From assembly GCF_000374125.1 (NCBI RefSeq), contig NZ_KB893626.1:434001-498000 (forward strand): DNA of 64,000 nucleotides, given 5' to 3'. Positions within the stretch are counted from its first letter, which is position 1; the number at the start of each line of letters is the position of its first letter. The position numbers were made by a program, and so were the translations under genes. This stretch comes from Niabella aurantiaca DSM 17617 (GTDB taxonomy: Bacteria > Bacteroidota > Bacteroidia > Chitinophagales > Chitinophagaceae). Below the pieces are notes generated by a model. It saw only the letters and a program-made list of their open reading frames with translations, did no database searches and had not been told where the DNA came from. Below, in pieces: positions 1 through 9,025 of this stretch.

Positions 1-807
1 GTACGGCTTGAAAGCATGCATGGTGTTTTTGGAATGGAGACCCTGGATCCGATGTACGGGGTGCCCTTAACCTATTTTACCATTATCCTCATCATCAATG
101 CGTATAATTTAATCGATGGTATTGATGGTCTTTCCGGAAGCCTGGGCCTGATGGCCACCCTGCTTTTCGGAACCTATTTCCTCCTGGCAAAAATGTATCC
201 GTACGCGGCCTTCTCCTTCGGGCTTTCCGCGGCATTGATGGCCTTCCTGATCTTTAACTATCATCCCGCGAAGATCTTTATGGGTGATTCCGGCTCGTTG
301 CTGGTAGGAATGGTTGTATCCATACTGGTATTGAAATTTATCAGCGTTGCCAGCGAGCCGGGTGCCGCGCTTCCGATAGCCTCTGCGGTTGCGGTGGGTG
401 TATCGGTGCTGATCGTACCGCTGGTGGATACGATCCGTGTTTTTGGGAACCGGATCCTGCGCGGGCGGTCTCCTTTTTCGCCGGACAGGAACCATGTGCA
501 CCACCTGTTGCTGGACAGGGGACTGGGGCATTCCACGGTGACGCTGATCTGCGTATCGGCCAATATTTCCCTGATCCTGGTTACGTATCTGTGCCGTAAT
601 TTCGGAGATACGGCCCTGATCCTGGCCTTATTTGGAACATCCTTTGTGGCGCTGGCCATTCTTTACTATACGTTACCCAAAAGAAAGCTGGTCATTCACC
701 GCAGGTATGTGGTCAATCAAACAAAACAGGAGCGGATCCCAACCGCGTCACAGTCCAAAGTGATCAACCTGCAAACCAAGGAAAAAGTTCAGAATCACGT
801 ACATTAG
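1..807 (+). CDS. WecA/MraY-family glycosyl-phosphate transferase (5' truncated)
   Basis: The reading frame is open from the left edge of the window, so the start lies upstream. The family moves a sugar-phosphate from a UDP-sugar to undecaprenyl phosphate in the inner membrane, the first step of O-antigen or exopolysaccharide synthesis. Visible family marks are the Asp-rich loop NLIDGIDGLSG (about 106-138), a later MGDSGSLLVG loop and the His motif HVHHLLLD near base 500, which is typical of WecA-like rather than MraY proteins. Several membrane spans surround these loops, and a basic tail of about 45 residues follows the last span. The substrate cannot be told from sequence alone. The next gene, frr, has its own promoter-like element, so this is probably the end of a separate unit. 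Confidence 0.88.
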   Translation, partial: VRLESMHGVFGMETLDPMYGVPLTYFTIILIINAYNLIDGIDGLSGSLGLMATLLFGTYFLLAKMYPYAAFSFGLSAALMAFLIFNYHPAKIFMGDSGSLLVGMVVSILVLKFISVASEPGAALPIASAVAVGVSVLIVPLVDTIRVFGNRILRGRSPFSPDRNHVHHLLLDRGLGHSTVTLICVSANISLILVTYLCRNFGDTALILALFGTSFVALAILYYTLPKRKLVIHRRYVVNQTKQERIPTASQSKVINLQTKEKVQNHVH

Positions 808-863
808 GCGATCGTAATTTCTTCATTTCAGGCACAGTACTCCATAGTTTCAGTTCCATTCAT

Positions 864-871
864 TAGATTTG
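864..871 (+). promoter_or_regulatory. -7 promoter element of frr
   Basis: TAGATTTG matches the Bacteroidota -7 consensus TAnnTTTG and lies 23 bases before the frr ATG. No clear -33 TTTG is seen at the usual distance. Confidence 0.45.
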
Positions 872-894
872 CAGTCTTTAAATTTTTTGATTTT

Positions 895-1458
895 ATGCAG
901 GAACAAGTAAGTAAGCTTATTGAATCGTCGGAGGAGAGTATGAAGAAAGCCATCACTCACCTGGAATCAGAGCTGGCCAAAATAAGGGCCGGGAAGGCAA
1001 CCCCGCAAATACTGGATGGAATTTATGTAGACTATTACGGATCTGCGATGCCGATCAACCAGGTGGGGAACATTACCGTGCTGGACGCCCGTACCCTCAA
1101 TATTCAACCCTGGGAAAAGAATATGCTGCAGCCCATTGAACGGGCCATCATTGCGGCAAACATTGGCCTGAATCCCCAGAACGATGGTGTCAATATCCGT
1201 TTGTTTTTGCCCCCGCTTACAGAAGAGCGCAGGAAGGAATTGGTAAAAAAGAGTCTTGGAGAGGGGGAAAATTCAAAGATCGGGGTCCGGAGTGCCCGGA
1301 GGGAAGTGATCGAGGGTATTAAAAGACTGCAGAAGGAAGGACTGAGCGAAGATGGAATGAAAGACGCCGAAGCCACCGCACAACAGCTGACAGACAAATA
1401 CATTGCGATTGTTGAAAAGTATCTTGCCGTAAAGGAAAAAGAAATAATGGCCGTTTGA
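895..1458 (+). CDS. frr: Ribosome recycling factor
   Basis: A 187-residue protein of normal length for RRF, which works with EF-G to split the post-termination ribosome in the cytoplasm. Recognisable blocks are the N-terminal helix with HLESELAKIRAGKATP (about 22-37), the region DARTLNIQPWEK, and NDGVNIRLFLPPLTEERRK followed by a long helical C-terminus. Together these make the two-domain L-shaped fold of the family. The ATG is preceded by an AT-rich stretch without a Shine-Dalgarno sequence, as is common in this phylum. In many bacteria frr follows pyrH or tsf; here it follows an unrelated glycosyl-phosphate transferase, so it is probably transcribed alone. Confidence 0.97.
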   Translation: MQEQVSKLIESSEESMKKAITHLESELAKIRAGKATPQILDGIYVDYYGSAMPINQVGNITVLDARTLNIQPWEKNMLQPIERAIIAANIGLNPQNDGVNIRLFLPPLTEERRKELVKKSLGEGENSKIGVRSARREVIEGIKRLQKEGLSEDGMKDAEATAQQLTDKYIAIVEKYLAVKEKEIMAV

Positions 1459-1525
1459 TGGGATGCCGTCTGTCCGGAACAACCAGTAATCCGAATCACT
1501 TTTTATAACTTAAAAACTCAATTAC

Positions 1526-1951
1526 ATGGGAATGTTTAAAGAATTTAAGGAATTTGCCATTAAGGGGAATGCGGTTGACCTCGCAGTGGGTGTGATCATC
1601 GGTGGTGCATTTGGTAAAATTGTTACCAGCATCATTGATGACCTGATCATGCCGGTTGTAGGCGCCATTATCGGAAAGCCTGATTTCAGCAGCCTTTACC
1701 TCGTGCTGAAAGGAAATGTGCCACCCGGAACCAAGCTGGAAGAAGCCCGCAAGATCGCCGACACGTCCATTTTTGCCTATGGTAACTTTATCACCATTGC
1801 AATTAATTTCCTGTTGCTGGCACTGGTCATCTTCTGGATGGTGAAAGCCATGAATAAAATGAAAAAAGAAACGCCGCCGCCCCCGGCTGAGGGACCATCT
1901 TCTACGGATCAGTTGCTGATGGAGATCCGGGACGCGTTGAAAAAGCAATAA
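1526..1951 (+). CDS. mscL: Large-conductance mechanosensitive channel
   Basis: A 141-residue inner-membrane protein with the MscL layout. The amphipathic N-terminus ([20 protein letters not shown]) leads into a glycine/alanine-rich first span ([23 protein letters not shown]). A periplasmic loop follows, then a second span near residues 88-108 and a charged, proline-rich tail (PPPPAEG). The channel opens under membrane tension to release solutes during osmotic downshock. It sits alone between frr and scpA and is followed closely by a strong intrinsic terminator, so it looks monocistronic or the last gene of a unit with frr (67-base gap). Confidence 0.97.
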   Translation: MGMFKEFKEFAIKGNAVDLAVGVIIGGAFGKIVTSIIDDLIMPVVGAIIGKPDFSSLYLVLKGNVPPGTKLEEARKIADTSIFAYGNFITIAINFLLLALVIFWMVKAMNKMKKETPPPPAEGPSSTDQLLMEIRDALKKQ

Positions 1952-1975
1952 AAAATCTGCCCAATTTATGCACAA

Positions 1976-2002
1976 ACGCCCTGTAACAGCAGGGCGTTTT
2001 TT
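1976..2002 (+). terminator. Intrinsic terminator after mscL
   Basis: An 8-bp perfect stem (ACGCCCTG at 1976-1983, CAGGGCGT at 1990-1997) with a 6-base loop and a T-run to 2002. Confidence 0.9.
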
Positions 2003-2022
2003 AGTGTCAGGGGCTTATTTGT

Positions 2023-2030
2023 TACATTTG
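2023..2030 (+). promoter_or_regulatory. -7 promoter element of scpA
   Basis: TACATTTG matches TAnnTTTG exactly, lies just after the mscL terminator and 30 bases before the scpA start. Confidence 0.5.
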
Positions 2031-2060
2031 TCTTCTTTTACCGATTTAAAGTTTTTTTAA

Positions 2061-2849
2061 GTGAGCACAACCTACCAGATAAAACTTTCGCAGTTTGAAG
2101 GCCCGTTTGATCTGCTCCTGTTCTTTATTGAACGGGATGAGCTGGATATTTACAATATCCCCATTACACAGATCACCAACGATTTTCTGGCGTACATAAG
2201 AGAACAGGATGCGCTGAACATCGAGTTATCCAGCGAATTCATTCTTTTTGTTTCCACGCTCATGCGCATCAAGGCAAAAATGCTGATCCCGCGCAAGGAG
2301 CTGGATGCGCAGGGCAATGAGATCGACCCGCGGGAGGAGCTGGTAAACAAAATACTGGAGTACAAGCGCTTTAAAGAGGCTTCTGCACAAATGGCCGAGC
2401 TGGAGGCGATGCGGATGCTGATGGTAAAGAGAGGCAATATTCAAAAGGAGCTGTCGGCCATTGGAGAGGAAGCAGGCGAAGGAACGGAGATCCATGCCAT
2501 CACGATGTTTAAACTCATGAAGGCCTTTGAAAAAGCGATGCAGCGGTATTCTGATAAGGTCAACCAGCCGGTACATACCGTAGTGCGGTACAATTATACG
2601 ATGGAGAACAGCCGGGCAAAGGTGATGGAGGAAGCAGGACGCTCCAAGACCCTTTCGTTTGAAAAACTTTTTGATTATGCAGAAACAAGGGTTCAGGCCA
2701 TCTTCCTTTTTCTTTCGGTGCTGGAGCTGGTGCAGCAAAGCTTTTTGAAGATCATGACCGGCGAAGGGAAGAACAACTTTATCCTGGAATTCGTTGAGCC
2801 GGAAGACCGGGAAGAGGCCATGACGACTATCGAATCTACATTCTCTTAA
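2061..2849 (+). CDS. scpA: Segregation and condensation protein A (kleisin)
   Basis: A 262-residue ScpA kleisin, which with ScpB and the SMC ATPase forms the bacterial condensin that compacts and separates chromosomes. The signature N-terminal block is present (QFEGPFDLLLFFIERDELDIYNIPI), followed by the helix that contacts the SMC neck and the sequence LMRIKAKMLIPR. The C-terminal winged-helix part ends near VEPEDREEA. The start is GTG at 2061; no ATG gives the full family N-terminus. scpB and smc are not in this window. The following OsmC gene begins 18 bases later and may be co-transcribed. Confidence 0.94.
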   Translation: MSTTYQIKLSQFEGPFDLLLFFIERDELDIYNIPITQITNDFLAYIREQDALNIELSSEFILFVSTLMRIKAKMLIPRKELDAQGNEIDPREELVNKILEYKRFKEASAQMAELEAMRMLMVKRGNIQKELSAIGEEAGEGTEIHAITMFKLMKAFEKAMQRYSDKVNQPVHTVVRYNYTMENSRAKVMEEAGRSKTLSFEKLFDYAETRVQAIFLFLSVLELVQQSFLKIMTGEGKNNFILEFVEPEDREEAMTTIESTFS

Positions 2850-2867
2850 CCATAAAATAATAAAGGC

Positions 2868-3284
2868 ATGAAACGTTTTGCAACAGCCAACTGGCAGGGA
2901 ACAGGTAAGGAAGGAACCGGTAAGACTTCCACGCAATCGGGCGTGTTGAACGATACCCCCTATTCCTTTAAGACACGGTTTGAGGAAGGCAATCCCGGTA
3001 CCAATCCCGAGGAGCTGGTAGCGGCGGCCCATGCAGGTTGCTTTACTATGAAGCTGAGTTTTGTATTGAATGAGGCCGGTTTTACGGCCACGAATATTGA
3101 TACAAAGTGTACGGTTACTTTTGAAAATGGCGCTGTAACAGAAAGCCATCTTGAGGTGCAGGCTGCTGTTCCGGGCATTGATCAGTTAACATTTGATGCC
3201 GCTATTAAAGATGCGGAAGCCAATTGCCCTATCAGCAAATTGCTGAATACAAAGATCACTTCTGCGGCTACATTGGTCGGCTGA
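2868..3284 (+). CDS. OsmC-family peroxiredoxin
   Basis: A 138-residue OsmC/Ohr-type protein. The family reduces organic hydroperoxides with two cysteines; here they are C58 in AAAHAGCFTMKLS and C120 in EANCPIS, the expected pair. The start MKRFATANWQGTGKEGTG and the block NPEELVAAAHA are typical of OsmC rather than Ohr. It is expected to be cytoplasmic. The gene starts 18 bases after scpA and converges with the patatin-like gene on the other strand. Confidence 0.93.
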   Translation: MKRFATANWQGTGKEGTGKTSTQSGVLNDTPYSFKTRFEEGNPGTNPEELVAAAHAGCFTMKLSFVLNEAGFTATNIDTKCTVTFENGAVTESHLEVQAAVPGIDQLTFDAAIKDAEANCPISKLLNTKITSAATLVG

Positions 3285-3340
3285 CCATCTTCCCGTGGTG
3301 TCTTCGGAAGGAGACGCCCGGGAAATGCATATCGGCTGCA

Positions 3341-4387
3341 TTATGCCCAATCGGTTTCCCCCGGCTTTAAATGGGCAACATAAGATTGAAGGGCGATCCT
3401 GCCCTGCTGAACCATGTGTTTCATCTTCTCCGGTTCAAAAACGAGTCCGCCCGGCCCGCCATCCAGGGCATTGTCGGGTTGTATCACGTGCAGCTTTATG
3501 GAAGCACCGTCTGCCGGGTTTTGGAAGCCTGGATGGGTGCTGCCGAAATAGCGCTCCAGGGCAGCCGCTGAAATACCGTCGGCCTTCATTGCCGCTTTTA
3601 CCTGGTTGATATAGTTGACAAACCGGATGTATTGCCGCGGGGCAAAAAGGTCATTGTCGGCCACATCTGTTATAAAAACGGCGATGGTCTGCATTAAAAC
3701 AGAAAGCAGGTCGTTATAAGTGCCGGGGTCTGGGGAGCTGCTCCTGGCCGAGAGCAGGATGGAAAACAACTCATCCGCGCCGGTTTCCAGCGCAATTCCG
3801 ATACCGGCATATTCGCGGGTTCCGCCATCAACATACTGGTATCCCGGGTTTGCAGCCCCCGGCATATCTTTGTCGATGCGTACCGGCGGCATAAATACCG
3901 GCTGACTGGCCGATGCCATTACGGCTCTCCTGAAATGCTCTGCATTTTGAATCTTTCTGATACGGTAGTAACTGCCGATGGCTGCAGGGTGGGGATCTGT
4001 TGTATATACCACCAGCTCCTGGGTTTGCAGGCAGGTAGTGGTCAGGTAGATCTTCTTGCGGGCGGCGATCAGACGGCTATAAAAAGCATCTGTATAGATC
4101 TGCCGCACCCGCGCTCCCAATCCATTGGCCGTATAGATAGAAGTGCCGTTCCATATACTGGCTCCGAGGTTGTGTTCTTCCAGGAGATCGCCGGTGGTAA
4201 CATTTGTGTACAGGGATTCCAGCACATCCAGCTCATTCATGGCTGCCAGTGGAGCGATCAGCGCACCGGTGCTGGTGCCTACTACCGTGTCAAAAACCAA
4301 CCGGTAGGTTACCGCCAGGTCTTTGACAACGCCAACAGCAAATGCGCCTTTGGATCCCCCGCCGCTTATGATGAGCGCTTTGTTCAT
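3341..4387 (-). CDS. Patatin-like phospholipase
   Basis: A 348-residue patatin-domain protein. The oxyanion-hole glycines are in SGGGSKGAF (8-16), the nucleophile S39 sits in GTSTG (37-41), and the catalytic aspartate D187 is in YVDGG. This Ser-Asp dyad hydrolyses acyl groups from lipids. There is no signal peptide, so it is probably cytoplasmic or peripherally membrane-bound; its true substrate is unknown. The gene lies directly downstream of a small exported protein on the same strand (6-base gap), so the two probably form an operon. It converges with the OsmC gene across about 56 bases. Confidence 0.9.
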   Translation of the reverse strand: MNKALIISGGGSKGAFAVGVVKDLAVTYRLVFDTVVGTSTGALIAPLAAMNELDVLESLYTNVTTGDLLEEHNLGASIWNGTSIYTANGLGARVRQIYTDAFYSRLIAARKKIYLTTTCLQTQELVVYTTDPHPAAIGSYYRIRKIQNAEHFRRAVMASASQPVFMPPVRIDKDMPGAANPGYQYVDGGTREYAGIGIALETGADELFSILLSARSSSPDPGTYNDLLSVLMQTIAVFITDVADNDLFAPRQYIRFVNYINQVKAAMKADGISAAALERYFGSTHPGFQNPADGASIKLHVIQPDNALDGGPGGLVFEPEKMKHMVQQGRIALQSYVAHLKPGETDWA

Positions 4388-4393
4388 AACCGT

Positions 4394-4933
4394 TTATTCA
4401 AATTGGTGTTTTACCTTTTTGGCTTTATTGAACTGGTAGGCGATAAATGACCGGAACCACCAGCTGTTCAGATGGTAATCCCGCTGGGCCGTAACCCCCA
4501 GCTGTATTTTTTGCAACAGTTCCAATCCAATGCCTCCGCCGGCCATTCTTTGCTGATGGGTGCCCCAGTTGGCTTCGGCCAGCAACTGCAAATTACCAAA
4601 AGCCAGTGCCATGGGTCTTTTCGTCCGCAAATCGGCCAGTTTTAAAGCTGCTGCCGGACCAAACAGCCCCGAAAGTTTTTTATTGTTGTAAACGATGCCG
4701 GCATTGGCGCCCAGTCGCAGCCGGTCGGCAATAACGGTCACCTGCGGACTTAAAGCCACCCCACCGCTATACAGGTCCGGTGTAGCGGTTCTGAAACCGG
4801 TTGTAAACCCATTGTCGAGTTTCAGTAATAAGATGCCGCCCTTTGTAAATTCGGTAATCTGCTTCTTCTGCGCATTTGCTGAAGGAAAAAGCAGCACCAG
4901 TATCAGAACGAGGGTTCCTGTTTTTATAGGCAT
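4394..4933 (-). CDS. Small exported protein of unknown function
   Basis: A 179-residue protein whose start is placed at the ATG at 4933. From there a clean signal peptide runs (MPIKTGTLVLILVLLFPSANAQ) and is cut after Ala-Gln, a common pattern in this phylum. Upstream in-frame codons would only add a non-signal extension. The mature part alternates hydrophobic and polar residues and is glycine-rich, ending in YQFNKAKK, which suggests a small outer-membrane or periplasmic beta protein. No family was recognised. It precedes the patatin-like gene by 6 bases and is probably co-transcribed with it. Confidence 0.6.
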   Translation of the reverse strand: MPIKTGTLVLILVLLFPSANAQKKQITEFTKGGILLLKLDNGFTTGFRTATPDLYSGGVALSPQVTVIADRLRLGANAGIVYNNKKLSGLFGPAAALKLADLRTKRPMALAFGNLQLLAEANWGTHQQRMAGGGIGLELLQKIQLGVTAQRDYHLNSWWFRSFIAYQFNKAKKVKHQFE

Positions 4934-5290
4934 CGGAGGAAGTTTCCTTAAAGTTACGATTTTGTACGCCGAAAGGATACCGCCAATTTGGGGGGTGCAT
5001 AACATTTTTCTGATTCGTGAGAACCCGAATCAGGGCGCGGCCCAATGTGGCGGGCCGGAAACCGGGAAGACAAAAAGGCGGGCCTGTCAATCTATAAGAC
5101 TTGCCGTCTTACTGACTTTCCGGCTGAAAAATACTTTTTAGTCAGCCCCACAATAAATGGATAAAGATAATTGGTACCGGTTCCTTATAAGGGCTGATCC
5201 TGTTTGATACCCGATGCCCATTCACACATAGTCACATTCGCACATCTCTACATGCTCAAATCAGCCATCTTGTGGCAAATGGACAGCCTT
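4934..5290. other. Intergenic region with a small palindrome
   Basis: No convincing gene is seen. A perfect 8-bp inverted repeat (CTGATTCG at 5010-5017, CGAATCAG at 5026-5033) lies about 80 bases upstream of the exported-protein start. It has no T-run in the direction of transcription, so it is not a terminator and could be an operator. Confidence 0.4.
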
Positions 5291-7432
5291 TTACCGGGAA
5301 GGTTCTTTCACCGGCCGTTCCTTATTGGCCCAATAGGTAAAATGATTGATGAGCACCCGTAGTTCGTGAAACTCAAAAACCGGTAGGGCGCTTTTGGCGA
5401 CGGTAATAGAAGCCCATTTTCCCGGCTCAAAAGCCTGGTTAAAGATGCGCAGTTGCTCTTCGGAGAAAAGGGTATGAATGTCGAGGATCCCAACCTGGGC
5501 AACCCGGGCAAAATGCCCGTAAACCGTGCTGACTGCCAGGTTGCGGGTAGCTGCAATTTCTTCCGGCGTCTTTCCTTCGTCCAGCAGGCTGTAGCTGACC
5601 AGGTGCGAAGGCCGGTCTTTTTCTTTTACATATGTTTCCATCGTTTTTTCCTCCGGCAGCAGTTTCTTCTCCAGGAACACTGCATTTTTCATCCCCCGCA
5701 GGTAGGCTTCCAGCTCTGTCATCAATGCTTCGAGGACCCGGGTGTAACTTTTAACGCCCTTCAGATTTTTAGTACTGGCGTAATGCACCTTCAGCGGAGT
5801 AAAGACCTGCTGTTGTACCTGGTCAAAAAAATAGTTCGCCGCAGCGGCACCTTTTTCGGGGATCTGCTCCCAAAGATCCGGAGGGGCATCACGCATTTTG
5901 CGCTGAACAAAATGTTCAAATTTGATGAAGGTGTTTTCGAGCGCCCGGCAGGTCTCTTTTACCTGCGCTGATACGGCGGAAAGCGCTTCCTGGCTGATCT
6001 GAAGATTGCCTTCACCGGCTTCTATCCAGCGTTCCATAGCCGTAAGAAAAGCAGCACAGTTGAGCGTGCGCAGCAGTTTGCTGACGGCAAAAGCATGTTT
6101 CTCTGTTTCGTAGATCTGCTCCATTTTTTCGGAGGCATTGGTAGCTTCATGAAAATCGGAGATCCGGGTATCCCTGAAAATATTGGAGGCCCTGATGGGC
6201 GATTTTAAAACAATGCCCTCCAGTGTGCGGCAGCGGCTTAAGGCCACGTACACCTGCCCGCTGGTAAATGAAGCACCCGCGTCAATGATCACCCGGTCAA
6301 AAGTAAGCCCCTGGCTTTTGTGGATGGTAACGGCCCAGGCCAGCCGGAAGGGATATTGTTCGTAGCTGCCCACGACCTCCTCCTGGATCTCTTTTTTATC
6401 ATTGAGGGAGTATTTTTTGTTTTCCCAGATCTCCCGTTCTACCGCCAGCTCGGCCTCCGAGCCTTCGGGGATTACGATGATCTTGTCTTCTTCTGCCCGT
6501 ACCACTTTGGCCAGCCGCCCATTATAATATTTTTTCGCCTCCGACCCGTCATTGCGGATGAACATCACCTGGGCTTCCGGTTTTAATACCAGGTTGGGAT
6601 CGTTGGGATAAAGCTGTTCTTTAAAATCACCGGTAATGACGGCCGGGCAGGAGATGCCGGATCCGGGCAGATCGTTCAGCCGGCGGGTATTGATGCCGTC
6701 GGCCATATAGTTGTGCGACACCAGGTATACATAGCGGTCCTGCGGCTCAAAGCCCGGCTGATACCGGGTATTCAGCAGGGGAAAATCAATCTGGTAGGTT
6801 TCGCCTTCGCGGATGGAATTGAGCAGCGCAATAAAAACGGGATCGCTTTGCCGGAATACGGTTGTAAGCTCAATGGTGACAAAAGGAGTGCTCTTGAGGG
6901 CCTTCGATTCAAAGAAATAAGGAGAGGAATAAAAGGCGGCCAGCAGTTTTTCCGAGGAAGCTTTTACCACCGGCGGAAGCTGGTACAGGTCGCCGATCAG
7001 TAAAAGCTGTACCCCGCCAAACGCCAGGGTAGAGCGCCTTGCGGTTTTGAGCGCCAGGTCGATCATGTCCAGCACATCGGCCCGGAGCATGGATACTTCA
7101 TCGATGATCAGGATCTCCAGCGCCCTCAAAAGCTCCAGCTTTTCTTTCCGGTATTTAAAATGGGGGAGCAGCTGTGGAATATTGATCGCTTCGTTCCGGT
7201 CAACGGGATCCATTGTGGGGATAAACGAAGTAAGCGGCAACCCGAACATGGAATGGATGGTGACCCCGCCGGCATTGATCGCAGCAATACCAGTGGGGGC
7301 TACCACGATGCTGTTTTTGATGGTTCTGCGGATAAAATCGTTCAGGAAGGTTGTTTTCCCGGTTCCGGCCTTCCCGGTTAAGAAAACGTTCCGCTGGGTG
7401 AACTCTATGATATTGTATATTTTTTCAGACAA
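5291..7432 (-). CDS. Pif1-like superfamily 1 helicase with C-terminal HTH
   Basis: A protein of about 713-726 residues. Numbered from the upstream TTG at 7471, Walker A is GKAGTGKT (33-40), Walker B is LIIDEVSM (121-128), the GDLYQLPPV motif follows, and motif VI-like VTIHKSQGLTFD is followed by VALSRC. These fit the Pif1/RecD-like branch of DNA helicases. The C-terminal 220 residues are unlike Pif1 and contain a helix-turn-helix-like block (EEIAATRNLAVSTVYGHFARV), as in bacterial fusions with a YpbB/RQC-type tail. The start is uncertain because no ATG precedes Walker A. The TTG at 7471 lies inside a perfect -7 promoter element, so the TTG at 7432 is preferred here. Confidence 0.88.
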   Translation of the reverse strand: MSEKIYNIIEFTQRNVFLTGKAGTGKTTFLNDFIRRTIKNSIVVAPTGIAAINAGGVTIHSMFGLPLTSFIPTMDPVDRNEAINIPQLLPHFKYRKEKLELLRALEILIIDEVSMLRADVLDMIDLALKTARRSTLAFGGVQLLLIGDLYQLPPVVKASSEKLLAAFYSSPYFFESKALKSTPFVTIELTTVFRQSDPVFIALLNSIREGETYQIDFPLLNTRYQPGFEPQDRYVYLVSHNYMADGINTRRLNDLPGSGISCPAVITGDFKEQLYPNDPNLVLKPEAQVMFIRNDGSEAKKYYNGRLAKVVRAEEDKIIVIPEGSEAELAVEREIWENKKYSLNDKKEIQEEVVGSYEQYPFRLAWAVTIHKSQGLTFDRVIIDAGASFTSGQVYVALSRCRTLEGIVLKSPIRASNIFRDTRISDFHEATNASEKMEQIYETEKHAFAVSKLLRTLNCAAFLTAMERWIEAGEGNLQISQEALSAVSAQVKETCRALENTFIKFEHFVQRKMRDAPPDLWEQIPEKGAAAANYFFDQVQQQVFTPLKVHYASTKNLKGVKSYTRVLEALMTELEAYLRGMKNAVFLEKKLLPEEKTMETYVKEKDRPSHLVSYSLLDEGKTPEEIAATRNLAVSTVYGHFARVAQVGILDIHTLFSEEQLRIFNQAFEPGKWASITVAKSALPVFEFHELRVLINHFTYWANKERPVKEPSR

Positions 7433-7468
7433 TGAAATGCGGCTTTTGGTATTTTCAGATAGGTGCTG

Positions 7469-7476
7469 CAAAGATA
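7469..7476 (-). promoter_or_regulatory. -7 promoter element of the Pif1-like helicase
   Basis: On the minus strand the bases read TATCTTTG, an exact TAnnTTTG match. Transcription would begin a few bases inside the longest possible reading frame, which argues for a start codon further in. Confidence 0.5.
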
Positions 7477-7943
7477 ACGGTTAATTTTTAATATGTAGAT
7501 CAGCAGGGATATAAGGACCCCGCCATTGTATGAACCACAGCGATCCGGAGAAACGGAAGTTACGCAGCGGGATGCCATTATCGCTCTGCGTAGATCTCAG
7601 CGGCTTATTGCTCCGCGCCAGCCCGGAAGATCCGTTCCGGCGGGGAGAAAGGGCGCATGATACAAAATGTTATACCCATAACCGTGGATGGATCAGGCTT
7701 CCGATTCAGAAGGATCATGGGTATTAAAGCTCCCGTTTTTATATGTGCAAACTGACCCCGGATGGCCTGCGGTCAGGTGAAGATCACCTTTAGGCGTATG
7801 GGGCAGGAACCGGCGGAAAGGCCTTTCCCAATGCTGCCGGACCGGACCGCCGGAAAATTACCCCAGAGGGTGATGTCTGCCTTGTACGCAGAAGCGCAGC
7901 AATGATAAAAATAGGCTATTTTTAGGGCCATAAAAATCATCAA
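7477..7943. other. Intergenic region between divergent genes
   Basis: About 470 bases between the helicase and the AI-2E family gene. A 65-codon open frame at 7530-7727 has no recognisable features. A near-consensus -7 element (TATTTTTA, 7917-7924) lies 19 bases before the downstream ATG. Nothing else is seen. Confidence 0.5.
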
Positions 7944-9017
7944 ATGAGCTACAGCAAAATCGATAACAATATACTCCGGCAGATCGTCTTGATCCTGTTG
8001 ATCGGGCTTCTTGGCTTTATGATCTTTTTTAATCTCCGGTACTTTACTCCCGGCGCTCTTGGCGCCATCACCCTGTACATTCTTTTCCGAAAGACTTTTT
8101 TCCGACTTACGGAGCAGCAAAACTGGCGCAAATCGGCGGCCAGCTTTTTCTTTATGTTTGTGACGTTGGCGGTCATTGCGTTGCCCCTGTGGCTGATCAT
8201 TGAGGTAATGATCCCGCAGATCAGCAATCTGCTGGCCAACAAGCAGGTGATCATCGAAAAGTTCAATGCGGTAAAAGCATTTATCGCCAGTAAGCCGCTG
8301 CTCAATCGTATCAACCTTTCTGACGAATCGCTGCTGCGTGCATTGGGGAAAGTGACCGCCTATTTCCCGGGTATTCTGAATTCTGTTGCCGAGATCTTTG
8401 TAAATATTTTTACCGCGCTGTTCATCCTTTATTTCATGCAGGTCAATGCAAGAGGTATGGAAAAGCGGATCCGGCTGTTCATACCGTTCAGTGATGACAA
8501 TACCCATACGCTGTGGGAAGAGACCAAAATGATGGTGCGTGCCAATGCCCTGGGCATCCCCATCCTGGCCTTATGCCAGGGGTTGGTGGCAGTACTGGGC
8601 TACTGGATCTTTGGGGTGGATAATTTTGTAATGTGGGGACTGGTCACCGGTGCGGCCTCCATGATCCCCGCGGTGGGCACTATGATCATCTGGGTACCGA
8701 TCTGTATTGTTGTTTTTGCCACCGGGCATGTGGGCAATGGGATCGGGCTTACATTGTACTGCCTGATCGCTGTGGGGGGCATAGACAATGTGCTGCGGTT
8801 TACCATTCTTAAAAGGATCGGAGACATCCACCCGCTGATCACCGTATTTGGGGTGATCCTCGGACTGAAGCTGTTTGGCATTATGGGGCTTATTTTCGGC
8901 CCGTTATTTATGTCTTATTTCCTGCTGCTGATCCAGGTTTACCGCATCGAGTTTGGCAGGAAGAGCGACAATCTTCCGCATGGACCGGAAACGGTTGGTG
9001 TGATCCAGAAAAAATAA
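7944..9017 (+). CDS. AI-2E family transporter (PerM/TqsA type)
   Basis: A 357-residue polytopic inner-membrane protein of the AI-2E transporter family. The layout is typical: two or three N-terminal spans (about 12-70), a soluble stretch around residues 90-150, and a cluster of C-terminal spans. The latter include the family blocks WGLVTGAASMIPAVGTM and HPLITVFGVILGLKLFGIMG-L-FGP. Family members export autoinducer-2 (TqsA) or act as ion antiporters and permeases, so the substrate is open. The S41 protease gene starts 8 bases after the stop, so the two are probably co-transcribed. Confidence 0.9.
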   Translation: MSYSKIDNNILRQIVLILLIGLLGFMIFFNLRYFTPGALGAITLYILFRKTFFRLTEQQNWRKSAASFFFMFVTLAVIALPLWLIIEVMIPQISNLLANKQVIIEKFNAVKAFIASKPLLNRINLSDESLLRALGKVTAYFPGILNSVAEIFVNIFTALFILYFMQVNARGMEKRIRLFIPFSDDNTHTLWEETKMMVRANALGIPILALCQGLVAVLGYWIFGVDNFVMWGLVTGAASMIPAVGTMIIWVPICIVVFATGHVGNGIGLTLYCLIAVGGIDNVLRFTILKRIGDIHPLITVFGVILGLKLFGIMGLIFGPLFMSYFLLLIQVYRIEFGRKSDNLPHGPETVGVIQKK

Positions 9018-9025
9018 TACCGCGG

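Noticed and set aside
2226-3149. Long open frame antisense to scpA and OsmC
   Set aside because: It mirrors two well-supported genes on the other strand and contains no family motif, signal or sensible composition.
5006-5290. Possible tRNA in the gap before the helicase
   Set aside because: No cloverleaf, anticodon arm or T-loop sequence could be traced.
7530-7727. Short frame in the helicase/AI-2E gap
   Set aside because: Arg/Gly-rich, no motif, and no promoter-like sequence of its own.
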